This document shows positions 35,516-43,651 of a stretch of 64,000 nucleotides of DNA, in pieces; positions within the stretch are counted from its first letter, which is position 1, and each line of letters starts with the position of its first letter. The position numbers and the translations under genes were made by a program. The DNA is from Bacteroidota bacterium. Its GTDB lineage: Bacteria > Bacteroidota > Bacteroidia > Cytophagales > Cyclobacteriaceae. Location of the stretch: the NCBI GenBank assembly GCA_018267275.1, contig JAFDYV010000001.1, positions 101,321 to 165,320 of the forward strand, given 5' to 3'. The notes under the pieces were generated by a model. The model made no database searches and was not told the origin of the DNA. It saw only the letters and a program-made list of their open reading frames with translations.

Positions 35516-36328
35516 CTAAACAGAAACGCCATTTTCACGCAAGGCGTCATTGAGAGATGTCTTCTTGTCAGTAGTTTCTTTGCGTTTTCCGATAATGAGT
35601 GCACAGGGTACTTGGTACTCGCCCGCGGCAAATTTTTTTGGAATAGTCCCTGGTATCACCACCGACCGGGGCGGCACAAATCCTTTGTATTCGACAGGCG
35701 ATGTGCCGGTTACATCAATGATTTTGGAGCTTGCCGTGAGCACAACATTTGCGCCAAGTACGGCCTCCTTCCCTACCCTTACTCCTTCCACAATGATGCA
35801 TCTCGATCCAACAAAAGCGTTGTCTTCGATAATCACCGGAGCCGCCTGCACAGGCTCTAATACGCCACCAATACCCACGCCACCACTTAAGTGTACATTC
35901 TTTCCAACCTGTGCACAACTGCCTACCGTTGCCCACGTGTCAACCATGGTACCTTCATCTACATAGGCGCCAATGTTGACATAGCTTGGCATCATAATAA
36001 CACCTTTGGCCAAATATGAACCGTGCCTGGCGATAGCGTGGGGCACTACCCTCACACCTAATTCTTTGTAATTTTTCTTTAATGCAATCTTATCGTGAAA
36101 TTCAAACGGCCCAACTTCCAACGTCTCCATTTGCTGTATGGGGAAGTACAGAATCACTGCCTTTTTCACCCACTCGTTTACGACCCAATTCTCACCGTCT
36201 GGTTGAGCCACCCGAATGTGGCCTTTGTCGAGCTTCTCCACCACCTCACGGATGACCTCCTGTATGGCTTTATCTTTTAACAGTTCTCGGTTGTCCCAAG
36301 CTTTTTCTACCGTGTCTTTCAGTTGCAT
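35516..36328 (-). CDS. dapD: 2,3,4,5-tetrahydropyridine-2,6-dicarboxylate N-succinyltransferase
   Basis: A 270-aa left-handed beta-helix acyltransferase. The ATG at 36328 (MQLKDTVEKAWDNREL) gives the family's normal N-terminus; the open frame upstream is an antisense artefact. Hexapeptide repeats run from about residue 105 to 215 (VNIGAYVDEGTMVDTWATVGSCAQVG). The catalytic segment GGVLEPVQAAPVIIEDNAFVGSRC is intact. It catalyses the succinyl-CoA-dependent step of lysine/diaminopimelate synthesis. It is divergent from the glycosyltransferase with only 35 bp between starts. Confidence 0.95.
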   Translation of the reverse strand: MQLKDTVEKAWDNRELLKDKAIQEVIREVVEKLDKGHIRVAQPDGENWVVNEWVKKAVILYFPIQQMETLEVGPFEFHDKIALKKNYKELGVRVVPHAIARHGSYLAKGVIMMPSYVNIGAYVDEGTMVDTWATVGSCAQVGKNVHLSGGVGIGGVLEPVQAAPVIIEDNAFVGSRCIIVEGVRVGKEAVLGANVVLTASSKIIDVTGTSPVEYKGFVPPRSVVIPGTIPKKFAAGEYQVPCALIIGKRKETTDKKTSLNDALRENGVSV

Positions 36329-36362
36329 TTTATCCGTTACTTTTAGTGGCTTTTTTAAAACA

Positions 36363-37490
36363 GTGCCGCAAGAAATAAAAAAACAAACAATAGTCATCGC
36401 CTCCATCTTAAAACCGGTGGATGACACCCGAGGTTTTGAAAAAATGGCTGCGTCACTCGCGGGGCTCGGGCACCAGGTTTTCTTAATTGGACAACCCGGC
36501 AAAACGCCCGACTCAGGGCATCCGCTTATTAAGTTTTTACCACTCGTTCCATTCAAAAGATTGAGTTTTTCACGTGCGTTGGCATCTCTATGGGCAGCTC
36601 AAAAAATACATCAAGTAAAGCCTAATATATTGATAGTTAATACCCATGAATTACTGATAGTTGCGATACTAAACAGAATTTTATTTGGTACTAGGATTTT
36701 GTACGATATTCAAGAAAACTATGCCCAAAATATTCTCAATACCGATGCGTTTCCGCGATTGATCCGTTCTTCGCTGGCGGGTTGGGTTCGATTAAAGGAA
36801 AAGGCTACAGCCCTCCTATTCCATCACTTCTTGCTGGCGGAAAAATCGTATGAAAAAGAATTACCGTTTTTGGGTAAGAAGTATTCGGTGGTTGAAAACA
36901 AAGTGAGGCGACCCTTGGGGTTTGAGCGCACGCCCGACCCTCAAAAGCTCAAATTGATTTTTACCGGGACGTTGGCCGAAAACACAGGCGTGTTCCGCGC
37001 CATTGACTTAGCAAAAAGGTTGCACGAAATAGACCCTAAAGTCGAGCTTGAGATCGTAGGTTTTTGTGCCCAAGCCCGCACGCTTCGAGGCGTTAAGCGT
37101 TACATTGAGAATCACCCTTACATCACGTTGATCGGGGGTGCAGAATTGGTGCCTCATGCCCGAATTTTGGAGCGTATCGCCAGCGCCAACTTTGGCATCA
37201 TCAGCTACCCTTTGCTGCCCTACCTCACTAACAAGATGCCCACGAAGCTATATGAATATATCGGGCTTGAACTGCCCTTTTTGCTCACCAACAATCGACC
37301 TTGGGTGAACTTTGCTGCTCAGTTTAATGCAGCCGTAGTGATCGAATTTGATCAGATAGACGCTTACCGCACCCTGGAAGCAATGCGAACTCAACCTTTT
37401 TATTCAAAAGGTATGAGCAGCGCAGACCACATTTCTTGGGAGACCGAAGAGATGAAATTTGTTTCTGCCGTGACGGCTCCACTACCTTAA
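36363..37490 (+). CDS. Glycosyltransferase (GT-B, family 4-like)
   Basis: About 375 aa. Start taken as GTG 36363, because the longer open frame is antisense to dapD and would add an unrelated 49 residues. The N-terminal half has VIASILKPVDDTRGFEKMAASLAGLGHQVFLIG, the acceptor-side Rossmann fold of GT-B enzymes. The C-terminal half shows LIFTGTLAENTGVFRAIDLAKRL, a donor-site helix, and NKMPTKLYEYIGLELPFLLTN with the E-x7-E-like pattern. It is likely to make a cell-envelope polysaccharide; no neighbouring biosynthesis cluster is present to say which. Confidence 0.78.
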   Translation: MPQEIKKQTIVIASILKPVDDTRGFEKMAASLAGLGHQVFLIGQPGKTPDSGHPLIKFLPLVPFKRLSFSRALASLWAAQKIHQVKPNILIVNTHELLIVAILNRILFGTRILYDIQENYAQNILNTDAFPRLIRSSLAGWVRLKEKATALLFHHFLLAEKSYEKELPFLGKKYSVVENKVRRPLGFERTPDPQKLKLIFTGTLAENTGVFRAIDLAKRLHEIDPKVELEIVGFCAQARTLRGVKRYIENHPYITLIGGAELVPHARILERIASANFGIISYPLLPYLTNKMPTKLYEYIGLELPFLLTNNRPWVNFAAQFNAAVVIEFDQIDAYRTLEAMRTQPFYSKGMSSADHISWETEEMKFVSAVTAPLP

Positions 37491-37492
37491 AC

Positions 37493-37518
37493 TATTTTTT
37501 AGACTAGTCTAAAAAATA
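37493..37518. promoter_or_regulatory. Perfect 26-bp palindromic operator upstream of mntR
   Basis: A fully self-complementary 26-bp site whose core reads TTTAGACTAGTCTAAA. Its centre lies 25 bp before the mntR ATG. Composition and symmetry fit operators of the DtxR/MntR family, so autoregulation by the metal-bound repressor of the mntR-mntH operon is the natural reading. It sits just upstream of, and abuts, the -7 element, placing it across the -33 region. Confidence 0.85.
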
Positions 37519-37526
37519 TATCTTTG
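37519..37526 (+). promoter_or_regulatory. -7 promoter element of mntR-mntH
   Basis: TATCTTTG matches TAnnTTTG exactly and ends four bases before the mntR ATG. Transcription would therefore begin at or very near the start codon, giving a leaderless or near-leaderless mRNA. Confidence 0.75.
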
Positions 37527-37530
37527 TGCC

Positions 37531-38184
37531 ATGCTGAGTCTGACAGAAGAGAACTACTTAAAGTCTATCTACCACCTATCGAAAGCAGGTGCTGAATCTG
37601 TTACCACAAATGCGCTGGCTGAAGACCTGAACACCAAAGCGGCATCGGTAACTGACATGATCAAGAAGCTTGCTGCGAAAGACTTTATCTCATACGAAAA
37701 GTATTATGGTGTGAACATCACCGCCAAAGGCAAAGCAGTGGCACTGAGTGTTATTCGCAAACACAGACTGTGGGAAACATTTCTGGTGCAGAAATTAGAC
37801 TTTGCCTGGGATGAAGTTCACGAAGTGGCCGAGCAATTAGAGCACATCCAATCCAAAAGGTTGATTGAGAAGTTGGATGAGTTTTTGGGATACCCAAAAG
37901 TGGACCCACATGGCGACCCGATCCCCGATGTCCACGGAAAGTTCAAAGCCTCTCAGCAAACGCCTATCGACACCCTCAAACCGGGTGTCGAGTCAGTGAT
38001 TGTAGCTGTAAAAGATTCTGATTCTCAGTTGCTGAAATTCCTCGATAAAATCGGTGCCCACCCGGGTAAAAAACTCAAAGTATTGGCTCGTGAAGAATAT
38101 GACGGCTCAATGGAAGTGCTGATTAATGACCAAAGGCATTTTTTATCTAAAGAAGTTTCGGAGAACATCTTAGTAAACGCATGA
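37531..38184 (+). CDS. mntR: MntR/DtxR-family metal-dependent repressor
   Basis: A 217-aa repressor. The N-terminal winged helix is TNALAEDLNTKAASVTDMIKKL. The dimerisation/metal domain follows with RKHRLWETFL and EVAEQLEHIQS, which hold the His and Glu ligands expected for MntR/IdeR proteins. A C-terminal FeoA/SH3-like domain lies at about 150-217. It pairs with the Nramp gene through a 4-bp ATGA overlap, so Mn(II) is the probable co-repressor. Autoregulation is supported by the palindrome directly upstream. Confidence 0.92.
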   Translation: MLSLTEENYLKSIYHLSKAGAESVTTNALAEDLNTKAASVTDMIKKLAAKDFISYEKYYGVNITAKGKAVALSVIRKHRLWETFLVQKLDFAWDEVHEVAEQLEHIQSKRLIEKLDEFLGYPKVDPHGDPIPDVHGKFKASQQTPIDTLKPGVESVIVAVKDSDSQLLKFLDKIGAHPGKKLKVLAREEYDGSMEVLINDQRHFLSKEVSENILVNA

Positions 38185-40073
38185 ACAGAACGGACGAGCC
38201 TCGTAAGTCATTGAGTGAAGTACACTCGAGCGTAGATGCCTCTAACCGTACGGGCTGGCGCAAGTTGCTTGCATTTTTGGGCCCTGCCTACCTGGTAAGT
38301 GTTGGCTACATGGACCCTGGCAACTGGGCAACAGACATTGCGGGCGGCAGCAAATTCGGTTATGCCTTAATTTGGGTGTTGCTGATGAGCAACCTGATGG
38401 CGCTTTTGCTGCAAAGTTTGAGCGCGCGCTTGGGTGTGGTTCGCCAGTTAGACTTGGCGCAGGCATCGCGCAGTTCTTATCATCCAATCGTAAACTTTTG
38501 TCTATGGATTTTAGCTGAAATAGCCATTGCAGCTTGTGACCTGGCCGAAGTTTTGGGAATGGCCATTGGCTTGCAATTGCTGTTTGGCTTACCATTAGTT
38601 TGGGGGGTTACCCTTACGGTGCTCGATACTTTGCTACTACTGGTGCTGCAAAGCTATGGCATGCGCAAAATCGAAGCATTCATCATTTCGTTGGTAGCCA
38701 TAATAGGCGTGTCGTTTTTAATGGAAATGATTTGGGCAAAGCCTGACATTGGCGAACTGGCCAAAGGTTTTATACCCTCGTTACCAAACGATGAAGCACT
38801 CTACATTGCTATAGGTATTATTGGTGCTACTGTAATGCCACACAATTTGTATTTGCATTCTTCGCTGGTGCAAACACGCAGGTTCGATACCGGTGAGAAA
38901 GGAATTTGGTCGGCCATCAAATATAATTTCATTGATTCGGCCATTGCACTCAATGCTGCTTTTTTTGTGAACTCGGCCATCTTGATTTTGGCCGCATCTA
39001 CATTTTTCCGTGCGGGCATGTATGAAGTCTCAGACATCCAAGATTCCTACAAGTTCTTGGCCCCATTGTTGGGCACTGATTGGGCCTCAATACTATTTGG
39101 AGTGGCATTGGTTGCCGCTGGCCAAAGTTCGACCATCACCGGCACGCTGGCCGGCCAGATTGTGATGGAAGGATACTTGAACCTGCGCATCGCCCCTTGG
39201 CTACGTAGGCTCATCACACGAATAATCGCCATTGTACCCGCTTACATCGTTATCATTCTTTATGGTGAAAACAAGACGGGAGAACTGTTGGTATTTAGTC
39301 AGGTAGTACTCAGCCTTCAGCTTGGTTTTGCGGTTATTCCGCTCATCCATTTCACCAGTGATAAAGCAAAAATGGGCGTGTTCGTCATTAAACCGTGGGT
39401 AAAAATCTGTGCGTGGACAATTGCTGCCATCATTGTATCGCTCAATGTAAAGTTGGTCGTTCAAGAAATTGGTTCTTGGATCCGTGATGCCGGAGAACAT
39501 CTGTGGTTAATTTATGTTTTAGTAATACCAGCCTGCATGGCAATTGGTGGCTTATTAATGTACATCACCTTTAAGCCGGTGTTTGATAGGCGCAGGCAAG
39601 AGCGATTAGCGAGATCGCCCCATGGCACGCCCACCGATTTAAGCTCGTTAGAAAAACCTGTATATCAACGTATCACCATTGCCATTGACTTTAGCAATAT
39701 TGATGCACTGGCGATTCGAAGCGCCTTGGCGCAGGGTGGAAAGTATGCCACCTACCAATTAGTGCACGTGGTCGAAACCGCAGGTGCCTTATGGTATGGT
39801 AGCGAGATTGCCGACCGTGAATCGGCAGATGATAAACTGGCCCTGCAAAAGTATGCGGACCAGCTATCGGCACAAGGTTATTCGGTTCATACTCAAATTG
39901 GGTATGGAAACCCAAAGCGAATCATTCCTGATATAATCCAAAGCTTTGATTCTGATTTGTTGGTGATGGGCGCCCATGGACACAAGTGGGTAAAAGACCT
40001 GGTGCTTGGCGCCACAGTGGATACGGTGCGCCATCGAGTTAGCATTCCTGTATTGATTGTGAGGGAGAAATAG
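38181..40073 (+). CDS. mntH: Nramp manganese transporter fused to a C-terminal UspA domain
   Basis: A 630-aa fusion. Residues about 25-470 are an Nramp transporter with 11 helices and the metal-binding signatures MDPGNWATD in TM1 and MPHNLYLHS in TM6. After a linker, residues about 490-630 form a universal stress protein domain. That domain ends with MGAHGHKWVKDLVLGATVDTVRHRVSIPVLIV, which has the GxHGH...G..S/T ATP-binding type loop. The UspA domain would sit in the cytoplasm and could sense nucleotides. The transporter imports Mn(II)/Fe(II) with protons. It is coupled to mntR. Confidence 0.92.
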   Translation: MNRTDEPRKSLSEVHSSVDASNRTGWRKLLAFLGPAYLVSVGYMDPGNWATDIAGGSKFGYALIWVLLMSNLMALLLQSLSARLGVVRQLDLAQASRSSYHPIVNFCLWILAEIAIAACDLAEVLGMAIGLQLLFGLPLVWGVTLTVLDTLLLLVLQSYGMRKIEAFIISLVAIIGVSFLMEMIWAKPDIGELAKGFIPSLPNDEALYIAIGIIGATVMPHNLYLHSSLVQTRRFDTGEKGIWSAIKYNFIDSAIALNAAFFVNSAILILAASTFFRAGMYEVSDIQDSYKFLAPLLGTDWASILFGVALVAAGQSSTITGTLAGQIVMEGYLNLRIAPWLRRLITRIIAIVPAYIVIILYGENKTGELLVFSQVVLSLQLGFAVIPLIHFTSDKAKMGVFVIKPWVKICAWTIAAIIVSLNVKLVVQEIGSWIRDAGEHLWLIYVLVIPACMAIGGLLMYITFKPVFDRRRQERLARSPHGTPTDLSSLEKPVYQRITIAIDFSNIDALAIRSALAQGGKYATYQLVHVVETAGALWYGSEIADRESADDKLALQKYADQLSAQGYSVHTQIGYGNPKRIIPDIIQSFDSDLLVMGAHGHKWVKDLVLGATVDTVRHRVSIPVLIVREK

Positions 40074-40081
40074 AAAAAGGC

Positions 40082-40606
40082 ATGCAACTACAAAAAATCC
40101 AAAACCGAATATACGAGGTAAGAGGGCAAAACGTGATGCTGGATTTTGATCTTGCAGACCTATATGAGACTGAGACCAAGCGCTTAAAAGAGGCAGTGAG
40201 GCGTAACATCGATCGATTCCCAAATGACTTTATGTTTGAACTTACACGGGAAGAGTATAATTCTCTAAGGACGCAATTTGCGACCTTAGAAGCCGGAAGA
40301 GGCAAATACAGCAAGTTCAATCCCTTTGCCTTCACGGAACAGGGAGTGGCCATGCTCGCAAGCGTGTTGAACAGCCCAAAGGCAATTCAAGTGAACATAC
40401 AGATTGTCAGGGCTTTTGTTTTCATCAGGCAGTATGCACTTTCACACAAAGACCTATCTGATAAACTGAGAGAACTCGAAACCAGATATAATAAGCACTT
40501 TAAAGATATTGGTGAAGCGCTCAACTATTTATTACAAAAGGACAAACAAATAAAGACATTCAAGAAAAGAAAACGAATTGGCTTTACAAGTGGAGGTAAA
40601 CAATAA
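40082..40606 (+). CDS. ORF6N domain protein
   Basis: A 174-aa protein with an N-terminal ORF6N (KilA-N-like, phage-type DNA-binding) domain at about 5-95: IYEVRGQNVMLDFDLADLYETETKRLKEAVRRN and FPFAFTEQGVAMLASVLNS-like phrases. A coiled-coil and Lys-rich tail follow. It starts eight bases after mntH and its stop overlaps the mnmE start (TAATG). ORF6N proteins normally belong to phages or mobile elements; here it is inside a core-gene operon. The cellular target is unknown. Confidence 0.87.
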   Translation: MQLQKIQNRIYEVRGQNVMLDFDLADLYETETKRLKEAVRRNIDRFPNDFMFELTREEYNSLRTQFATLEAGRGKYSKFNPFAFTEQGVAMLASVLNSPKAIQVNIQIVRAFVFIRQYALSHKDLSDKLRELETRYNKHFKDIGEALNYLLQKDKQIKTFKKRKRIGFTSGGKQ

Positions 40607-41979
40607 TGACAAGACAGCAAGTAAAGTCAGACGATACAATTGTTGCACTTGCCACTCCGCAAGGCGTAAGCGCGTTGGCAGTCATTCGCCTTTCCGGAGG
40701 CGACAGTATTGGTATCACCAATCGGGTTTTTCAGGGCAAAGACCTTACTAAACAACCTTCTCATACCCTGCATTTTGGTTTGATTACCGATGGCGACAGG
40801 CCAATTGATGAAGTGCTGGTGTCTGTCTTCCGTGAGCCTAACTCATTCACCAAAGAAGATTCGATTGAAATTTCGTGCCATGGTTCGCCAACCATCGTGA
40901 AGGAAATTATCAAAGTTCTGTTAAAGCAAGGAGCACGACTTGCCGAACCTGGTGAATACACGAAACGCGCTTTTCTAAATGGTCGTTTTGATTTGGCACA
41001 AGCAGAAGCAGTGGCCGACTTGATTCATGCGGAAAATGATAATGCCCGCCAAGCCGCGCTTAACCAAATGCGCGGAGGCTTCAGCAAAGAAATTCAGCAC
41101 TTGCGTGAAGAACTGATTCACTTCGCATCTTTAATAGAACTGGAATTGGACTTTGGCGAGGAAGACGTAGAATTTGCGAAACGTGATGAGTTAAAACAAC
41201 TCATCTTCAAAATTCAATCCTACCTCAAGCCTTTGATTCTGTCATTCGACCAAGGGAACGTAATCAAAAACGGAGTGCCCGTGGTAATTGCCGGAAAGCC
41301 AAATGCAGGAAAGTCAACTTTGTTGAACGCACTATTAAACGAAGAGCGAGCCATTGTGTCAGACATCGCTGGCACTACCCGTGATGTAATTGAGGATGAA
41401 ATGATTTTGGGTGGCATCACCTTTCGGTTTATGGACACAGCCGGTATACGACATACTCAAGACACCATTGAGGCGATTGGCGTGCAGCGTACACACGAAT
41501 CGATGAAAAAAGCATCATTGATATTGTACCTGTTTGATTTGACGCAAACGTCAAAGGAAGAAATTGAACGAGAGGAATCTGAAATCAAGAAACTGGGTAT
41601 CCCCTATTTAAAAATCGGCAATAAGCTAGACCAGGCATCCCCAGATGTGTTGAAAAACTTGGGCGATGATTTCGTGTTGATTGCTGCAGCATCAAAGACC
41701 AATTTAGAAAAACTGAAAGACCGGATCATTTCACTTTTTCAAGTGAATGAAGTAAAACAAGGTGATGTGGTTGTCACCAACTTGCGTCATTACCAAAACC
41801 TATTACAAACAAATCAATCACTCGCTCGTGTGCTAGAAGGTATGGACGGCCACGTGACTGGCGATTTTCTGGCGATGGACATTAGGCAAAGCCTTCATTA
41901 TCTGGGCGAGATTACAGGCCAGATTACCTCTGACGATTTGCTGGCGAATATTTTTTCGAAGTTTTGTATAGGAAAGTAA
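40606..41979 (+). CDS. mnmE: tRNA modification GTPase MnmE
   Basis: A 457-aa MnmE/TrmE. The N-terminal folate-binding domain begins DTIVALATPQGVSALAVIRLSG. The GTPase domain has G1 GKPNAGKST, G3 DTAG and G4 NKLD. The C-terminus ends with the catalytic FCIGK. With MnmG it installs the cmnm5U34 wobble modification. The gene is intact to its last codon although an integrated island starts just behind it. The 3' end of this gene is a known integration site for islands in other bacteria. Confidence 0.96.
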   Translation: MTRQQVKSDDTIVALATPQGVSALAVIRLSGGDSIGITNRVFQGKDLTKQPSHTLHFGLITDGDRPIDEVLVSVFREPNSFTKEDSIEISCHGSPTIVKEIIKVLLKQGARLAEPGEYTKRAFLNGRFDLAQAEAVADLIHAENDNARQAALNQMRGGFSKEIQHLREELIHFASLIELELDFGEEDVEFAKRDELKQLIFKIQSYLKPLILSFDQGNVIKNGVPVVIAGKPNAGKSTLLNALLNEERAIVSDIAGTTRDVIEDEMILGGITFRFMDTAGIRHTQDTIEAIGVQRTHESMKKASLILYLFDLTQTSKEEIEREESEIKKLGIPYLKIGNKLDQASPDVLKNLGDDFVLIAAASKTNLEKLKDRIISLFQVNEVKQGDVVVTNLRHYQNLLQTNQSLARVLEGMDGHVTGDFLAMDIRQSLHYLGEITGQITSDDLLANIFSKFCIGK

Positions 41980-42044
41980 CTATCTTTCCTTTATTGCATA
42001 AATGCTTGTTTTGTTGGGTTTTAGCTGATTTATCCTTCTCTTTT

Positions 42045-42108
42045 TTGTTGCCCAACTCTACTTTTTTACCTATATTTGTTGCCTAATTGTTGCCCAGATT
42101 TGTTGCCC
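42045..42108. repeat. Four direct repeats TTGTTGCC(C/T) at the island's left end
   Basis: Copies start at 42045, 42076, 42087 and 42100; inverted copies (GGCAACA) occur at 42117 and 42178. They flank and overlap the promoter of the first island gene. Such iterated sites beside an integrase are typical arm-type binding sites for integrase or excisionase; that function is inferred. Confidence 0.7.
42071..42078 (+). promoter_or_regulatory. -7 promoter element of the island's left operon
   Basis: TATATTTG matches TAnnTTTG and shares bases with the second TTGTTGCC repeat. A TTG at 42048-42050 is 20 bp upstream, a good -33 candidate that is itself inside the first repeat, so proteins binding the repeats could occlude the promoter. 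Confidence 0.65.
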
Positions 42109-42186
42109 ACAAATCAGGCAACAGTCGGGAGAAATCTTGCTACATACAGCTACAAGCTGCAACATGTAGCAACAACAGGCAACAAA

Positions 42187-42546
42187 ATGAGCAGTAACAT
42201 TCGTCTTCAAAAAACTTGTCAGCACTGCGGTAACCGCTTTACCGCCAAGACTACTGTTACACAGTTTTGTTCAGATACCTGTGCCAAGAGAGCATACAAG
42301 CAGCGGAAGCGGAACGAGAAAATTGAAGTGGCCATCAAGGAGGAAACCGAGAAAGCCCTGTACAACCCTGCCATTGCTCAAAAGGAATTTCTAACCGTAG
42401 AGGAAGCCTGCCAGTTAATCAACGCCAGCCGATGGACCATTTACAGGCTCATTGAGAAAGGCGAACTCAAAGCGGGCAAACTGGGCAGAAGTACCCGTAT
42501 TCCCCGGGCAGCTATCAATGAATTATTCAAACTAACTGAAGCATGA
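42187..42546 (+). CDS. Zinc-ribbon plus excisionase-type HTH protein
   Basis: The ATG at 42187 is chosen because the upstream part of the open frame crosses the promoter and repeat cluster. The 119-aa product has a zinc-ribbon-like C-x2-C...C-x3-C near residues 11-31 (CQHCGNRF, FCSDTC). A basic linker follows, then a MerR/Xis-type winged helix (FLTVEEACQLINASRWTIYRLIEKGELKAGKLGRSTRI-type) near residues 60-110. Its stop overlaps the integrase start (ATGA), suggesting it is a recombination directionality factor or regulator of integration. Confidence 0.82.
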   Translation: MSSNIRLQKTCQHCGNRFTAKTTVTQFCSDTCAKRAYKQRKRNEKIEVAIKEETEKALYNPAIAQKEFLTVEEACQLINASRWTIYRLIEKGELKAGKLGRSTRIPRAAINELFKLTEA

Positions 42547-43649
42547 CAGTAACACTTAGGCAACGCAAAAAGGGCGATAAAATAAGCCTGTATCTTGATT
42601 ACTACAGTGATGGTAAAAGAGATTATGAATACCTGCAACTCTACCTGATACCCGAGCCGGAGAAAGGCAAGCTCACCAAAGAGCAGAAAGAAGAGAACCG
42701 CAAAACATTGGTATTGGCAGAGGCCATCAGGTCGAAGCGTTTGTTACAGATAAAGAATGAGGAATACGGCTTTCGTGATACCGACAAGGCCAAAGGCAGT
42801 TTCATTGCCTACTTTGAACGCCTTACAGAAAAAAGGAGAAACAGCCAGGGGAATTGGGGCAATTGGGATAGTGTATTGAAACACCTGAAGAAGTTTGCCA
42901 AGAACGGGGCATCATTCAAAGACATTGACAAAAACTGGTTGGAAGATTTCAAAAACTACCTCCAGTATGAAGCCAAGAGCAAAACCAATAAACGCCTTTC
43001 GCAAAACTCCCAATCTTCCTATTTCAGCAAGGTAACGGCAGCATTGAAAGAAGCCGTTAAAGAAGGCATCATTCAAACCAACCCGGCAAACCAAGTAGAG
43101 GGCATCAAAGCAGATGATCCAGATAGAGAATTTCTCACATTGGAAGAACTACAGGCAGCCGCTAAAGTGGAGTGTGAAATGCCGGTGCTCAAAGATGCTT
43201 TCATCTTTTCTGCATTAACAGGTTTGCGTTGGTCAGATATTGAAAAGCTGGTCTGGTCAGAAGTGCAGCACTCTGAGCAGTCAGGGTATTACATCCGTTT
43301 CAGGCAGAAGAAAACAAAGGGAGCAGAAACCTTGCCCATTTCAGAACAGGCTTTTCAGTTGTTAGGTGAAAGAAGAAGGCCCGAGGATAAAGTATTTGAA
43401 GGTTTGTATTACAGTGCCTGGCATAACTTAAAACTCCGTGAATGGGTAATGAAAGCCGGTATCACCAAGCACATCACATTTCACTGTGCAAGGCACACCT
43501 ACGCCACCTTGCAAATTACATTGGGTACAGACATTTATACCGTTTCAAAACTGTTAGGTCACAGACACCTGAAAACAACCGAAATTTATGCTAAGGTGAT
43601 TGACCATAAAAAACAGGAGGCAGCCAATAAAATCAAATTAGACTTATAG
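42543..43649 (+). CDS. Tyrosine site-specific integrase
   Basis: A 368-aa phage-type integrase. It has an N-terminal arm-binding portion, a SAM-like core-binding domain at about 80-190 and a catalytic domain at 195-365. The visible catalytic residues are Arg in ALTGLRWSDI, Lys in the beta-hairpin (RQKKTKGAETLPIS), His-x-x-Arg in FHCARHTYATL, and His and Tyr in LLGHRHLKTTEIYAKV. The layout matches Bacteroidota mobile-element integrases. It is coupled to the excisionase-type gene upstream and is probably responsible for insertion next to mnmE. Confidence 0.93.
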   Translation: MTVTLRQRKKGDKISLYLDYYSDGKRDYEYLQLYLIPEPEKGKLTKEQKEENRKTLVLAEAIRSKRLLQIKNEEYGFRDTDKAKGSFIAYFERLTEKRRNSQGNWGNWDSVLKHLKKFAKNGASFKDIDKNWLEDFKNYLQYEAKSKTNKRLSQNSQSSYFSKVTAALKEAVKEGIIQTNPANQVEGIKADDPDREFLTLEELQAAAKVECEMPVLKDAFIFSALTGLRWSDIEKLVWSEVQHSEQSGYYIRFRQKKTKGAETLPISEQAFQLLGERRRPEDKVFEGLYYSAWHNLKLREWVMKAGITKHITFHCARHTYATLQITLGTDIYTVSKLLGHRHLKTTEIYAKVIDHKKQEAANKIKLDL

Positions 43650-43651
43650 CG

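Noticed and set aside
36216..36362. Longer N-terminus for the glycosyltransferase
   Set aside because: It would be antisense to the dapD coding region and adds sequence unlike any GT-B N-terminus.
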